Positions 7,491-16,380 of a stretch of DNA of 62,408 nucleotides are shown one piece after another (position 1 is the stretch's first letter; each line of letters starts with the position of its first letter). Source of the DNA: Pleomorphomonas carboxyditropha. Lineage in GTDB: Bacteria > Pseudomonadota > Alphaproteobacteria > Rhizobiales > Pleomorphomonadaceae. The position numbers were made by a program, and so were the translations under genes. The stretch is taken from contig NZ_NQVN01000027.1 in NCBI RefSeq assembly GCF_002770725.1, positions 1 to 62,408 of the forward strand, given 5' to 3'. The notes beneath the pieces are model-generated. The model was given only the letters and a program-made list of their open reading frames with translations. It was not told the origin of the DNA and did not search any database.

Positions 7491-8974
7491 CGCTGATCGA
7501 GACGCGCGCCCTTTCCAAGAGCTATCGCGGCAACCTCGCCGTCGACGCCGTCGATTTCGACATCGCCGAGGGTGAGGTGCACGCCCTTCTCGGCGAGAAC
7601 GGCGCCGGCAAGTCGACGCTGACCAAGATGATCGCCGGTGTGGTGCCGCCGTCGTCGGGCGACATACTGCTGGACGGCCAGCCGCTCGGCTTCGAGGGGC
7701 CGGCCGATGCGCTGAGGCAGGGCATCGCCATGGTGTTCCAGGAGACCTCGCTGGTGCCGTCGATGACGGTGGCGCAGAACCTCTATCTCGGCGACGAGAA
7801 ATTCCTGAACCGGCTGCGCGGCGTCGCCATCTCGGCGCAGCAGTTCCTGCAATCGCTCAACTTCACCGTCGATCCGACGGCGACGGTGGCCACCCTCGGC
7901 GCCGCCAAGCGGCAGATGGTGGAGATCGCCCGCGCCGTGCGCCTCAAGGCGCGGGTCATCATCTTCGACGAGCCAACGGCGACGCTGACGCCCGAGGAGA
8001 AGCGGCATTTCTTCGCCCTCGTCCGCCGGCTCAAGGAACGCAAGGTGGCGGTGATCTTCATCAGCCATGCCCTCGAAGAGGCGCTGGAGATTTCCGACCG
8101 CATCACGGTGATGCGCGACGGCGCCCGCGTCGTCACCGACGTCACCGCCAACTTCACCCGCGAGACCATCGTCCGCGCCATGGTCGGCCGGACGCTCCTC
8201 GGCGGCGAGGCGGCGCGCAAGACGGCCGTCCGCCCGGCCGGCGACAAGGTGCTGTCGGTGCAGGACCTTTCGATGGGCGCCATCGTCAAGAACACGTCGT
8301 TCTCGGTGTTCGCCGGCCAGATCACCGGCCTGTTCGGCCTGGTCGGCTCCGGCCGCACCGAGACGGCCAAGATCGTCGCCGGCGTGATGAAGCGCGACTT
8401 CAACCGCGGCGGCGAGGTGGCGCTCGACGGCCGGCCGGTGCGCTACAACACGCCGCGGCCGGCGATGCGCGACGGCATCGTCTACGTCACCGAGGACAGG
8501 AAGCTCGAAGGCTTCTTCGAGACCATGTCGATCGCCGAGAACCTCTATTCGGGCCACCTCGCCGCCGGCCAGAACAGGCTGCCGGTGGTCAGCCGCGCCG
8601 AGATGACCCGCCTTGCCGAGAGCTGGAGCCGGACGCTCAGCATTCGCGCCATCAACCCGGATGCCCGCGTCGTCGAGCTCAGCGGCGGCAACCAGCAGAA
8701 GGTGGTGATCGGCAAGGGCCTGGTGCAGCGCCCGCGCCTCGTCATCTTCGACGAGCCGACGCGCGGCGTCGACGTGGCGGCGATCGCCGAGATCCATCAC
8801 CTGATCGAGAAGCTCGCCGACGACGGCCTCGCGGTGGTGGTGATCTCCTCCTACCTGCCGGAAATCCTGAAACTCTCCGACCGCATCCTGGTCTGTCGCC
8901 AGGGCCGCGTGGTCGAGGAATTTTCCCCGCTGGATGCCAGCGAGGAGCGCATCATGTACGCTTCCGTCCATTGA
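7487..8974 (+). CDS. sugar ABC transporter ATP-binding protein (RbsA-like, two domains)
   Basis: 495 residues with ATG 7487 overlapping the previous stop. Two tandem nucleotide-binding domains: the first has Walker [10 protein letters not shown] (about residue 36) and Walker B VIIFDEPTATL. The second has the degenerate P-loop usual in RbsA-type ATPases (GLVGSGRTE), a clean signature LSGGNQQKVVIG and Walker B LVIFDEPTRGVD. The first domain's signature is weak (LGAAKRQMVEIA). It powers import through the permeases at 1909 and 4203. Confidence 0.93.
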   Translation: MTLIETRALSKSYRGNLAVDAVDFDIAEGEVHALLGENGAGKSTLTKMIAGVVPPSSGDILLDGQPLGFEGPADALRQGIAMVFQETSLVPSMTVAQNLYLGDEKFLNRLRGVAISAQQFLQSLNFTVDPTATVATLGAAKRQMVEIARAVRLKARVIIFDEPTATLTPEEKRHFFALVRRLKERKVAVIFISHALEEALEISDRITVMRDGARVVTDVTANFTRETIVRAMVGRTLLGGEAARKTAVRPAGDKVLSVQDLSMGAIVKNTSFSVFAGQITGLFGLVGSGRTETAKIVAGVMKRDFNRGGEVALDGRPVRYNTPRPAMRDGIVYVTEDRKLEGFFETMSIAENLYSGHLAAGQNRLPVVSRAEMTRLAESWSRTLSIRAINPDARVVELSGGNQQKVVIGKGLVQRPRLVIFDEPTRGVDVAAIAEIHHLIEKLADDGLAVVVISSYLPEILKLSDRILVCRQGRVVEEFSPLDASEERIMYASVH

Positions 8975-9009
8975 TGGGAAAGCGCAACGACAAGAGGAAA
9001 GCCAAGACC

Positions 9010-9855
9010 ATGCCGCATATCTGGACCTATTACCACGGCGCCTGGCACGAGGGCGACGTTCGCGTGCTCGGTGCCAATTCGCACGCCACCTGGCTGGGAT
9101 CGCTGGTGTTCGACGGCGCCCGCGCCTTCGAGGGCGTCTCCCCCGACCTCGACCTGCACGCGGCGCGCGTCAACCAGTCGGCCAGGAACCTCGGCCTAGA
9201 ACCGACGCTCAGCGACGCCGACATCATCGGCCTGACGCAGGACGGCCTCAAGAAGTTCGGCCCCAATCCCGCCGTCTACATCCGGCCGATGTACTGGGCC
9301 GAGGAAGGCGACGCGTCGGTGGTGGCCGCCGATCCCGCCTCGACCGACTTCGCGCTCTGCCTCGAGCAAATGCCGATGGTCGAGCCGACGGGCTTCACCA
9401 TCACCACGACGCGGTTCCGCCGGCCGACGGTGGAGTGCATGCCGACCAACGCCAAGGCGGCCTGCCTCTACCCCAACAACGCCCGCATGATCCGCGAGGC
9501 GCACGCCAAGGGCTTCCACAACGCGCTGGTGCAGGATTTCGCCGGCAACGTCGCGGAACTGGCCACCGCCAACGTCTTCCTGGTGAAGGACGGCGAATAT
9601 TTCACGCCGGTGCCGAACGGCACCTTCCTCGCCGGCATCACCCGCAAGCGCGTCATCGGCCTGCTGCGCGAAGCCGGCGAGACGGTCCACGAGATCACCC
9701 TGTCGGTCGACGACTTCCGCGCCGCCGACGAAATCTTCTCGACCGGCAACATCTCCAAGGTGGTGCCGGTGATCGGCTTCGACGACAAGGCGCTTGTCTT
9801 CGGCCCCAAGGGCCGCAAGGCGCGCGAGCTCTACTGGGCCTGGGCCCACCGCTGA
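9010..9855 (+). CDS. class IV aminotransferase (branched-chain/D-amino-acid aminotransferase type)
   Basis: 281 residues from ATG 9010, behind the purine-rich AAGAGGAAAG; an in-frame ATG at 8971/8974 overlaps the ATPase stop but adds only a basic tail. The fold-type IV PLP signature is visible: TNAKAACLYPNN carries the likely PLP lysine, followed by GNVAELATANVFLV and TFLAGITRKRVIGLL. The enzyme would transaminate a 2-oxo acid or amino acid in the cytoplasm. True IlvE genes rarely sit in sugar-uptake operons, so a dedicated catabolic substrate is plausible. Assignment to IlvE itself is not justified. Confidence 0.85.
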   Translation: MPHIWTYYHGAWHEGDVRVLGANSHATWLGSLVFDGARAFEGVSPDLDLHAARVNQSARNLGLEPTLSDADIIGLTQDGLKKFGPNPAVYIRPMYWAEEGDASVVAADPASTDFALCLEQMPMVEPTGFTITTTRFRRPTVECMPTNAKAACLYPNNARMIREAHAKGFHNALVQDFAGNVAELATANVFLVKDGEYFTPVPNGTFLAGITRKRVIGLLREAGETVHEITLSVDDFRAADEIFSTGNISKVVPVIGFDDKALVFGPKGRKARELYWAWAHR

Positions 9856-9864
9856 GGATTGATC

Positions 9865-10269
9865 ATGACGACCGTGAAACTCTGGACCGACGCCGAGGTC
9901 GAGGCCGATCCGCGCGTCAAGGCGGTGTTCGACGACATCCGCGCCACCCGCAAGTCGGACTTCGTCAACAACTTCTGGCGCGGCCTCGCCAACCAGCCGC
10001 AGCTTCTCGAACGCACCTGGGCCAGCCTCAAGGAGGTGATGGTGGCGCCGGGCGAGCTGTCGCCGGTGGTCAAGGAGATGATCTACGTCGCCGTCTCCAC
10101 GGTGAACGGCTGCAGCTACTGCATCCACTCGCATACGGCGCAGGCCAAGGCCAAGGGCATGACCGAGGGCATGCACGCCGAACTGCTGTCGGTCATCGGC
10201 ATGGCGTCGGAGACCAACGCCATCGTGCAGGCGCTGCAAATCCCGGTCGATCCGGAATTCCAGGCCTGA
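9865..10269 (+). CDS. carboxymuconolactone decarboxylase/AhpD-family protein
   Basis: 134 residues from ATG 9865, with GAGGAT just upstream. It carries the AhpD-type thiol motif Cys-Ser-Tyr-Cys-Ile-His-Ser-His preceded by a conserved Glu in VVKEMIYVAVS. The Cys-x2-Cys-x3-His pattern is typical of peroxidase-linked AhpD proteins rather than of true 4-carboxymuconolactone decarboxylase, which lacks the cysteines. It lies 9 bp after the aminotransferase and 13 bp before the oxidoreductase, so the three are co-transcribed. It may handle a redox by-product of the pathway; the substrate is unknown. Confidence 0.8.
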   Translation: MTTVKLWTDAEVEADPRVKAVFDDIRATRKSDFVNNFWRGLANQPQLLERTWASLKEVMVAPGELSPVVKEMIYVAVSTVNGCSYCIHSHTAQAKAKGMTEGMHAELLSVIGMASETNAIVQALQIPVDPEFQA

Positions 10270-10282
10270 CGGGGTAGCCAGA

Positions 10283-11257
10283 ATGTCGAAAGCCATGCTG
10301 CTCGGCGCACCCGGCGGTCCGGAGGCGCTGAGCTGGGAGGAGGTTGCCGACCGCGCGCCGGCGGCCGGCGAAGCCGCCGTGCGCCATACCGCCGTCGGCG
10401 TCAACTTCATCGATACCTACTATCGCTCCGGCCTCTACGCCTGGCCAGAGGCGCCGCTGGTCGTCGGCGCCGAGGCGGCCGGCGTGGTGGAGAGCGTCGG
10501 GCCGGGCGTCGAGGGACTGAAGGCCGGCGACCGGGTCGCCTACACGACGCCGCTCGGCGCCTACCGCGAGCGGCGGCTGATCGCCGCCGACCGGCTGGTC
10601 AGGCTGCCCGACGGCATTTCCGACGAGATCGCCGCCACCGTCATGCTGAAGGGGCTGACCGTGCAGTATCTCGTCACCTCGACCTTTCCGGTGAAGGCCG
10701 GCGACGTGGCGCTGGTGCACGCGGCGGCCGGCGGCGTCGGCCTCCTGATGGGCCAATGGCTGAAGGCGCTCGGCGCCACCACCATCGGCACCGTCGGCTC
10801 GCCCGAGAAGGCCGAACTCGCCCGCGCCCACGGCTATGACCATGTGATCGACTATCGCCGCGACGACTTCGTGGCGACGGCGCTTGGCATCACCGACGGC
10901 CGCGGCTGCGACGTGGTCTACGACAGCGTCGGCCGCGACACCTGGACCGGCTCGCTGAAATCCCTCCGGAAGCGCGGCGCCTTCGTCTCCTTCGGCCAGT
11001 CGTCGGGGCCGATCGAGGGCTTTTCGCTGTCGATGCTGGCGCAGGGCGGATCGCTTTCCGCTTCCAGACCCATGCTGTTCCATTTCATCGAGGAGCGGGC
11101 CGAGCTGGAAGCGCGGGCCGCCGACCTGTTCGGCCGCCTCGCCTCCGGCGCCGTGACGGCCGAGGTGCGCCAGCGGTTTGCCTTGTCGGCGGCCGCCGAA
11201 GCCCATCGCGCCCTCGAAGGACGGGCGACCACCGGCGCGTCGGTGCTGACGGTATGA
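10283..11257 (+). CDS. NAD(P)H:quinone oxidoreductase-like zinc-free MDR dehydrogenase
   Basis: 324 residues. Medium-chain dehydrogenase/reductase fold of the quinone-reductase branch: VGVNFIDTYYRSG near the N-terminus, VVGAEAAGVV, and the nucleotide-binding VHAAAGGVGLLMGQWLKALG around residue 150. The structural and catalytic zinc cysteines of alcohol dehydrogenases are absent. It probably reduces a quinone or an alpha,beta-unsaturated carbonyl using NADPH. Last structural gene of the cluster that began at 1909, followed by the LysR gene. Confidence 0.85.
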   Translation: MSKAMLLGAPGGPEALSWEEVADRAPAAGEAAVRHTAVGVNFIDTYYRSGLYAWPEAPLVVGAEAAGVVESVGPGVEGLKAGDRVAYTTPLGAYRERRLIAADRLVRLPDGISDEIAATVMLKGLTVQYLVTSTFPVKAGDVALVHAAAGGVGLLMGQWLKALGATTIGTVGSPEKAELARAHGYDHVIDYRRDDFVATALGITDGRGCDVVYDSVGRDTWTGSLKSLRKRGAFVSFGQSSGPIEGFSLSMLAQGGSLSASRPMLFHFIEERAELEARAADLFGRLASGAVTAEVRQRFALSAAAEAHRALEGRATTGASVLTV

Positions 11258-11326
11258 CGCTCCTCCCTTGAGGGGAATGGCCGGTCCGTGTAGGACGTAA
11301 GGCTTATTCCCAATGGGAGCCGGGCC

Positions 11327-12250
11327 ATGGACGACAGGCTGCTGCAAAGCTTCATGACGGTTGCCGAATGCGGCAGCTTCACCATCGCCGCCGACAGGCT
11401 GTCGATCACCCAGTCGGCGCTGTCGCGGCAGATCCAGAGCGTCGAGCAGACGCTGGGGGTGGAGTTGTTCGAGCGGATCGGCAAGAAGATCCGCGTGTCG
11501 CCCGAGGGCGAGGCGCTGCGCGCCCGCATCAACGAGGTGCTGATCGCCACCAAGAATCTGCGGCTGTCGGCCGAAGAGCTGAAGAAGGGCGAGGCGGGCG
11601 TCCTCAAGGTCGGCGCCTGCTCGCAGCTCATCGAGCGCTATTTTCCCGACTTCCTGCGCGAGTGGCAGGACGAGCATCCGCGCGTCGACATCCGGCTCGA
11701 GGAAGGCGGCGGCGCCGACCTCGACGCCAAGCTGATGTCGGGCGTCGTGCAGCTCACCATCAATGCTTCCAGCTATGCCCGCACGCCGGACGTCGAGGCG
11801 CGGCCGCTCTGCCATCTCGCGGTGCTGGCCATCGGCGCGGCGGAGCGCATCGGCAGGAGCGGCGCGCCGATCGACATCGCCGATGTCTGCTCCCATCCGC
11901 TGTTGCTGCTCAACCGCCGCCACGTCAGCCGCGAGATGTTCGACGCCGCCTGCCGCCTCGCCGGGCTGGAGCCGCGCGTCGCCCTCGAAAGCGGCTCGCC
12001 GCATACCGTGTTCTCCATGGCGATCGGCAACGTCGGCGTCGCCGTGCTGCCGTCCTCCATCCGGGCGCTGAAGACCGACCTGACCGTCCGGCCGATCGCC
12101 ATCGACGGACGGCCGGTCGAATTCGAGATCTCCGCCATCTGGTCGCGCTCGACGCCGCTGCCGGCCTACGGCCGCCGCTTCGTCGACGCCCTGGCCGCCC
12201 ATATCGCCCGCGAGCAGGATCAAGGATCGGGGACCGCAGCGGTCGCTTGA
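11327..12250 (+). CDS. LysR-family transcriptional regulator
   Basis: 307 residues, of typical length. An N-terminal winged helix-turn-helix (about residues 4-62; FTIAADRLSITQSALSRQIQSVE) is followed by a LysR effector-binding domain starting near AGVLKVGACSQLIERYF. It lies 69 bp after the oxidoreductase in the same direction. The gap contains GGGAAT (11273-11278) and ATTCCC (11306-11311), but no clear T-N11-A box. It may add a second control layer to the upstream catabolic genes, in addition to the LacI protein at 371-1408. Confidence 0.88.
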   Translation: MDDRLLQSFMTVAECGSFTIAADRLSITQSALSRQIQSVEQTLGVELFERIGKKIRVSPEGEALRARINEVLIATKNLRLSAEELKKGEAGVLKVGACSQLIERYFPDFLREWQDEHPRVDIRLEEGGGADLDAKLMSGVVQLTINASSYARTPDVEARPLCHLAVLAIGAAERIGRSGAPIDIADVCSHPLLLLNRRHVSREMFDAACRLAGLEPRVALESGSPHTVFSMAIGNVGVAVLPSSIRALKTDLTVRPIAIDGRPVEFEISAIWSRSTPLPAYGRRFVDALAAHIAREQDQGSGTAAVA

Positions 12251-12416
12251 AAGTATTTTCCGCCTCAGTCGCCGGCGGACCTCCGGTCCTTGGCTTCCGC
12301 TCCGCTTTGCGCCTGACGAGGCGATGCTCGCCACGTCAGGCCCGCTCCGCGCGGCGCCGCTTGGCGCCGGAAGCCGCTCACGCGGCTTCGGTGATGGTGC
12401 CGCCTGCCCCGTTTGC

Positions 12417-12445
12417 TTGACAGCCTCCGGAATCGTCCGTACAAA
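12417..12445 (+). promoter_or_regulatory. sigma70-type promoter of the amino-acid ABC/asparaginase operon
   Basis: TTGACA at 12417-12422 and TACAAA at 12440-12445 are separated by 17 bases. The promoter sits directly before a LacI-family operator and 43 bp before the GTG start at 12488. The rest of the gap 12251-12416 shows no gene. Confidence 0.7.
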
Positions 12446-12448
12446 AAA

Positions 12449-12462
12449 TGAAACCGCTTTCA
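12449..12462 (+). promoter_or_regulatory. LacI-family operator
   Basis: TGAAACCGCTTTCA fits the general LacI/GalR operator consensus TGNAANCGNTTNCA at every fixed position, with the central CG. Starting four bases after the -10 hexamer, it would block transcription when occupied. The LacI-type gene at 16381-17373, at the end of this operon, is the obvious candidate repressor. Confidence 0.8.
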
Positions 12463-12487
12463 CAATAAAAACGGCGGGGGAACATTC

Positions 12488-13150
12488 GTGCGCTTTTGGA
12501 GGGTGATCGAGCCCTACATCGGCTTTCTGCTGCAGGGCTTCGCCCTGACGATCGCCGCTTGCCTGCTGGCCATCGCCGGCGCGGTGCTGCTCGGCGCGCT
12601 GACCGCCTCGATGCGCTCGTCGGGCAACAGGCTGGTGCGCGGCGCCGCCAACGCCTATGGCGACGTGTTCCGCAACGTTCCCTTCCTCGTGCAACTGTTC
12701 TTCTTTTTCTACGGCCTGCCCGAGCTCGGCATCTACATCGGCGCCTTCGAGACCGGCGTCATCGCCATGTCGATCGCCGGCGGCGCCTTCGTCTCCGACG
12801 TGATCCTCTCCGGCATCCTGACCGTCGATGCCGGCGTGATCGATGCCGCCAAGGTGTCGGGCCTCAGCCGGGTCAAGATCTTCACCCGCGTGGTGCTGCC
12901 GATCGCGCTGCGCGTCTCGGTGCGGCCGATGGGCTCGGTGCTGATCAACCTGGTGCTGACCTCGTCGATCCTGTCGACCATCACCGTCAACGAGCTGACC
13001 GGCGCCGCCAAGATCGTCGCCGCCACCACCTTCAAGCCCTTCGAGGTCTATGCGGTGCTGCTGGTGCTCTACGCCTCGCTGACGACGCTGCTCTCCTTCG
13101 CCATCTCGGCGGTGCATCGCCGCCTCAACCGCTTCATGACGGGGGGCTGA
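12488..13150 (+). CDS. amino-acid ABC transporter permease (HisM/GlnP-type)
   Basis: 220 residues from GTG 12488, with the G-rich Shine-Dalgarno GGCGGGGG just upstream. Membrane protein of the polar amino-acid permease family: FRNVPFLVQLFFFFYGLPELG is the family's conserved periplasmic-side signature, and AAKVSGLSRVKIFTRVVLP is the EAA loop that contacts the ATPase. First gene of a five-gene operon; its stop overlaps the start of the next permease. Confidence 0.9.
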   Translation: MRFWRVIEPYIGFLLQGFALTIAACLLAIAGAVLLGALTASMRSSGNRLVRGAANAYGDVFRNVPFLVQLFFFFYGLPELGIYIGAFETGVIAMSIAGGAFVSDVILSGILTVDAGVIDAAKVSGLSRVKIFTRVVLPIALRVSVRPMGSVLINLVLTSSILSTITVNELTGAAKIVAATTFKPFEVYAVLLVLYASLTTLLSFAISAVHRRLNRFMTGG

Positions 13151-13821
13151 TGCGCTACGCCGACTTCACGCCCTACGACATCGTGCTTCTGCTGCAAGGC
13201 CTCGGCGTCACGCTGGCCCTGTTCATCGGCACGACGCTGATCGGCCTGACGATCGGCCTGCTGCTCGCCGTCGTCCACCACTATCGCGTCCCCGGCTGCC
13301 GGCCGGTGATCGTGCTCGTCACCGAGGCGCTGAAGAATTCGCCGGTGCTGGTGCAGCTCTTCCTGGTGTTCTTCGGCATTCCCGCCTTCCTGCACATCCG
13401 CATGACGCCGGTCGAGGCGGCGACGCTGACCATCAGCCTCAACACCGCCGCCTTCGCTTTCGTCGTCTTCCGCTCCGGCATCGAATCCGTCGACCGCGAC
13501 CAGATCGAAGCGGCCGAGGTGTTCGGCCTCGGCCGATCGCAGATCCTGCGCCTGGTCATCGCGCCGCAGGCCGCCGCCTTCTCGGTGGGGCCGCTGGTCG
13601 GCATCCTGGTCAACCAGTTGCAGGTGACATCGCTGATCTCGGTGATCGGCGTGTTCGACCTCACCAAGATCGGCAACATCCTGAACCTCAGGACGCTGCA
13701 GCCCTTCATCGTCTGGGCGGTGATCGGCCTCATCTATTATCTCGCGGCGAAGACGCTCGCCCATGCCGGCGGCCGCATCGAGGCGGCGCTCCGCAGGTCC
13801 GTCAAATGGGGAGGCATCTGA
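13150..13821 (+). CDS. amino-acid ABC transporter permease, second subunit
   Basis: 223 residues; the ATG shares one base with the preceding TGA, indicating translational coupling. It has LKNSPVLVQLFLVFFGIPAFL and an EAA loop around AAEVFGLGRSQILRLVIAPQ, as in HisQ/GlnP partners. It forms the heterodimeric channel with the product of 12488-13150. The stop again overlaps the following ATG by one base. Confidence 0.9.
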   Translation: MRYADFTPYDIVLLLQGLGVTLALFIGTTLIGLTIGLLLAVVHHYRVPGCRPVIVLVTEALKNSPVLVQLFLVFFGIPAFLHIRMTPVEAATLTISLNTAAFAFVVFRSGIESVDRDQIEAAEVFGLGRSQILRLVIAPQAAAFSVGPLVGILVNQLQVTSLISVIGVFDLTKIGNILNLRTLQPFIVWAVIGLIYYLAAKTLAHAGGRIEAALRRSVKWGGI

Positions 13822-14555
13822 TGATCGTCGCCGAAAACGTCGAGAAGCGCTTCGGGGACGCCCTCGTGCTGAAGCGCGTCAACCTGCGGGTCGAGCCGGG
13901 CGAGGTGGTGACCATCCTCGGCGCCTCCGGCTCGGGCAAGTCGACACTGATCCGCTGCATCAACGGCCTGGAGGCGCTGACGGGCGGCAGGATCACCGTC
14001 GACGGCCACGACGTTTCCACCAAGGCCGGCCTCGTCGCCGCCCGCCGGGCGTCAGCCACCGTCTTCCAACTGTTCAACCTCTACCCGCACATGACGGCGC
14101 TTGGGAATATCACGCTGGCGCCGATCGAGGTGCTGAAGCTGCCGAAGGCCGAAGCCGAGGCGCGCGCCCGCGCGCTGCTCGACAAGGTGGGGCTCGGGGC
14201 CCAGGCCGATGCCTATCCGCAGCAGCTCTCCGGCGGCCAGCGCCAGCGCGTCGGCATCTGCCGGGCGCTTGCCATGCAGCCGCGCTACCTGCTGCTCGAC
14301 GAGGTGACCTCCGCTCTCGATCCGGAGATGACCGGCGACGTGCTGCGCATCCTCGCCGAACTGGCCGCCGACGGCACCACCATGGTCTTCGTCACCCACG
14401 AGATCGAGTTCGCCCGCCATATTTCGAGCCGCATCGTCTTCCTGGAACAGGGCGAATTGATCGTCGACCTGCCGACGGCGGCGTTCTTCGCCGAGGACGG
14501 TGGCCTCGCGGTGCCGCGCATCCGGCAGTTCCTGTCCAAGATGAAGAAGGACTGA
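13821..14555 (+). CDS. amino-acid ABC transporter ATP-binding protein
   Basis: 244 residues from ATG 13821, preferred over ATG 13806 because GGGGAGG (13808-13814) is correctly placed before it. Walker A GASGSGKST near residue 36, Q-loop in ATVFQLFNLYPHMTALGN, signature LSGGQRQRVGICRAL, Walker B YLLLDEVTSALDPE and the switch His in VFVTHEIEFA are all intact. Close to the GlnQ/HisP group. It energises the two upstream permeases. Confidence 0.93.
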   Translation: MIVAENVEKRFGDALVLKRVNLRVEPGEVVTILGASGSGKSTLIRCINGLEALTGGRITVDGHDVSTKAGLVAARRASATVFQLFNLYPHMTALGNITLAPIEVLKLPKAEAEARARALLDKVGLGAQADAYPQQLSGGQRQRVGICRALAMQPRYLLLDEVTSALDPEMTGDVLRILAELAADGTTMVFVTHEIEFARHISSRIVFLEQGELIVDLPTAAFFAEDGGLAVPRIRQFLSKMKKD

Positions 14556-14558
14556 GCC

Positions 14559-15476
14559 TTGATTTTGCTTGCCAACACCGAGGCCGAGCCCGGCTTCTCC
14601 CATGCCGTCGACAGCCTTCTCGCCGGGGGCGCCGCCCTCGACGCGCTGGTGACCGGCATCGGCCATGTCGAGGCGGCGCCGAGCGTCCGCTCGGTCGGCT
14701 ACGGCGGCTGGCCCAACATGGTCGGCGACATGGAATGCGACGGCGCGGTGATGGACGGCACCACGCTTTCTGTCGGCGCCGTCGGCGCCGTGCCGCGCAC
14801 CCTGCACGTCGCCGCGCTGGCCCGCGAGGTGATGCGCCGCCTGCCGCACGTCATGCTGACCGGCGAGGGCGCCCGCCGTTTCGCAAATGAAATCGGTTTC
14901 ACCGAGGACGACGTGCTGCACCCCGACAGCAAGCGGGTATGGCGCGAGAAGCTCGACGATCTCCTCGACGACGAGGCGCGCGCCGCCTTCCCCGACGTGC
15001 CGCTGATCCCGCTGTCCAACGCCATCACCGATCCCGAGCGGGTGCGCGACACCACCGTCTTCCTCGGCATCGACGCCGGCGGCAATGCCGCCGTCGCCAC
15101 CTCGACCTCCGGCTGGGCCTGGAAATATCCCGGCCGGCTCGGCGACAGCCCGATCCCCGGCGCCGGCTTCTATGCCGACAGCCGCTACGGCGCCGCCGCC
15201 TGCACGCACACCGGCGAGATGACCATGCGCTGCGCCACCTCGCACGCCGTGGTGCAGGGACTGAAATTCGGCCTTTCCCTCGATGCGGCGGTGGAGCGCG
15301 CCGCCGAGGACCTCCTCGCCCTCAAGGGTGGCTTCATCGGCGAGGTGGTCATCCATGCGCTCGACAAAAACAACAAGCATCGCGTCGTCACGCTGAGGGG
15401 CGGCAAGCCGGTATCCTACTGGTTCTGGGAACCCGGCATGGCCGCGCCCGAGCGGCGGCAATCGGAACAGCTTTGA
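14559..15476 (+). CDS. N4-(beta-N-acetylglucosaminyl)-L-asparaginase/isoaspartyl-peptidase family (Ntn hydrolase)
   Basis: 305 residues, apparently from a TTG at 14559 with AAGGA upstream (14548-14552). It has the two-part layout of glycosylasparaginase: an alpha half with GYGGWPNMVGDMECDGAVMDG, and a beta half beginning at Thr165 in RDTTVFLGID. Asp164-Thr165 matches the autocleavage site that exposes the catalytic N-terminal Thr. GDSPIPGAGFYAD and ACTHTGEMTMRC are further family signatures. No signal peptide is seen, so it should act in the cytoplasm on the imported compound, releasing aspartate from an N-linked conjugate. Placement between ATPase and binding protein ties substrate uptake to hydrolysis. 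Confidence 0.85.
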   Translation: MILLANTEAEPGFSHAVDSLLAGGAALDALVTGIGHVEAAPSVRSVGYGGWPNMVGDMECDGAVMDGTTLSVGAVGAVPRTLHVAALAREVMRRLPHVMLTGEGARRFANEIGFTEDDVLHPDSKRVWREKLDDLLDDEARAAFPDVPLIPLSNAITDPERVRDTTVFLGIDAGGNAAVATSTSGWAWKYPGRLGDSPIPGAGFYADSRYGAAACTHTGEMTMRCATSHAVVQGLKFGLSLDAAVERAAEDLLALKGGFIGEVVIHALDKNNKHRVVTLRGGKPVSYWFWEPGMAAPERRQSEQL

Positions 15477-15492
15477 CCACAGGAGACACATC

Positions 15493-16290
15493 ATGCATCG
15501 GCTTCTGAAGACAACCCTCGCCGCCGCGGCCGTCTGCCTCGCGCTGGCCAGCACCGCCAGCGCCGGCTCCAAGCTGCAGGAAATCCTCGACGCCGGCGTC
15601 ATCCGCATCGGCGTGTCGCTGGGCGGCGAGCCGATCGGCTTCCGCGACGACCAGAACAATCCGGTCGGCTACGACGTCGACGTCGCCACCCTCCTGGCCG
15701 AAAAGCTCGGCGTGAAGCCCGAGTTCACCGACGTCTCGGGCGACGCCCGCGTCTCCATGCTGGTCTCCAACCAGCTCGACCTCGTGGTCGCCAACACCTC
15801 GGCGACGCTCTCCCGCGCCAAGGCGGTCAGCTTCTCGATCCCCTACAACCGCGCCGGCCTCCGCATCATCGTGCAGGCCGATGCCGGCATCACCTCGCTC
15901 GAAGGCCTCGCCGGCAAGAAGGTGGTGGTCGGCCGCGGCACCACCGGCGAGACGTTCCTGAAGCGCGCCGTGCCGGACGCCGAGCTGGTCTACACCGACA
16001 ACTTCTCGCCGGACGGCGTGCTGCTCCTGAAGCAGAAGCGCGTCGACGCCGGCATCGAGGATTCGTCGATGCTCGACTACCTCGCCACCAAGGATCCGTC
16101 GCTCACCACCCTGCCCGGCCTCTACTCCAACGACCCGATCGGCATCGCCATCGCCCAGGGCGATCCGGACCTGCAGCGCTGGGTCGACATGTTCGTCTCC
16201 GACTACATCCAGTCGGGCGCCTATGAGGCCAATTACAAGAAGTGGTGGGGCGAGAAGGCCAACCCGCCGGCGCTGACCCCACTCTGGTAA
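15493..16290 (+). CDS. periplasmic amino-acid-binding protein of ABC transporter
   Basis: 265 residues with an obvious signal peptide (cleavage near ASA-GS, about residue 24) and AGGAGA just upstream. The mature part is a family 3 solute-binding protein: GVIRIGVSLGGEPIGFRDDQNNPVGYDVDVA, then LVVANTSATLSRAKAVSFSIPY and GKKVVVGRGTTGETF. The usual Arg that clamps the substrate carboxylate is not obvious at the TxTxxR-like position, where the sequence reads ANTSATLSRA. The operon ends here at a terminator. Confidence 0.9.
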   Translation: MHRLLKTTLAAAAVCLALASTASAGSKLQEILDAGVIRIGVSLGGEPIGFRDDQNNPVGYDVDVATLLAEKLGVKPEFTDVSGDARVSMLVSNQLDLVVANTSATLSRAKAVSFSIPYNRAGLRIIVQADAGITSLEGLAGKKVVVGRGTTGETFLKRAVPDAELVYTDNFSPDGVLLLKQKRVDAGIEDSSMLDYLATKDPSLTTLPGLYSNDPIGIAIAQGDPDLQRWVDMFVSDYIQSGAYEANYKKWWGEKANPPALTPLW

Positions 16291-16332
16291 GGAGGCGGCG
16301 ACAGTTCGCCGATTAGCGATCGCGGACCTACC

Positions 16333-16366
16333 CCGGCGCCGGCATAAGCTGGCGCCGGTTTTTCTT
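16333..16366 (+). terminator. Rho-independent terminator
   Basis: Perfect 8-bp stem CCGGCGCC / GGCGCCGG around a 10-base loop, followed by five T's. It ends the importer-asparaginase operon just before the convergent LacI gene. Confidence 0.85.
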
Positions 16367-16380
16367 TGGCCCAAAGCATC

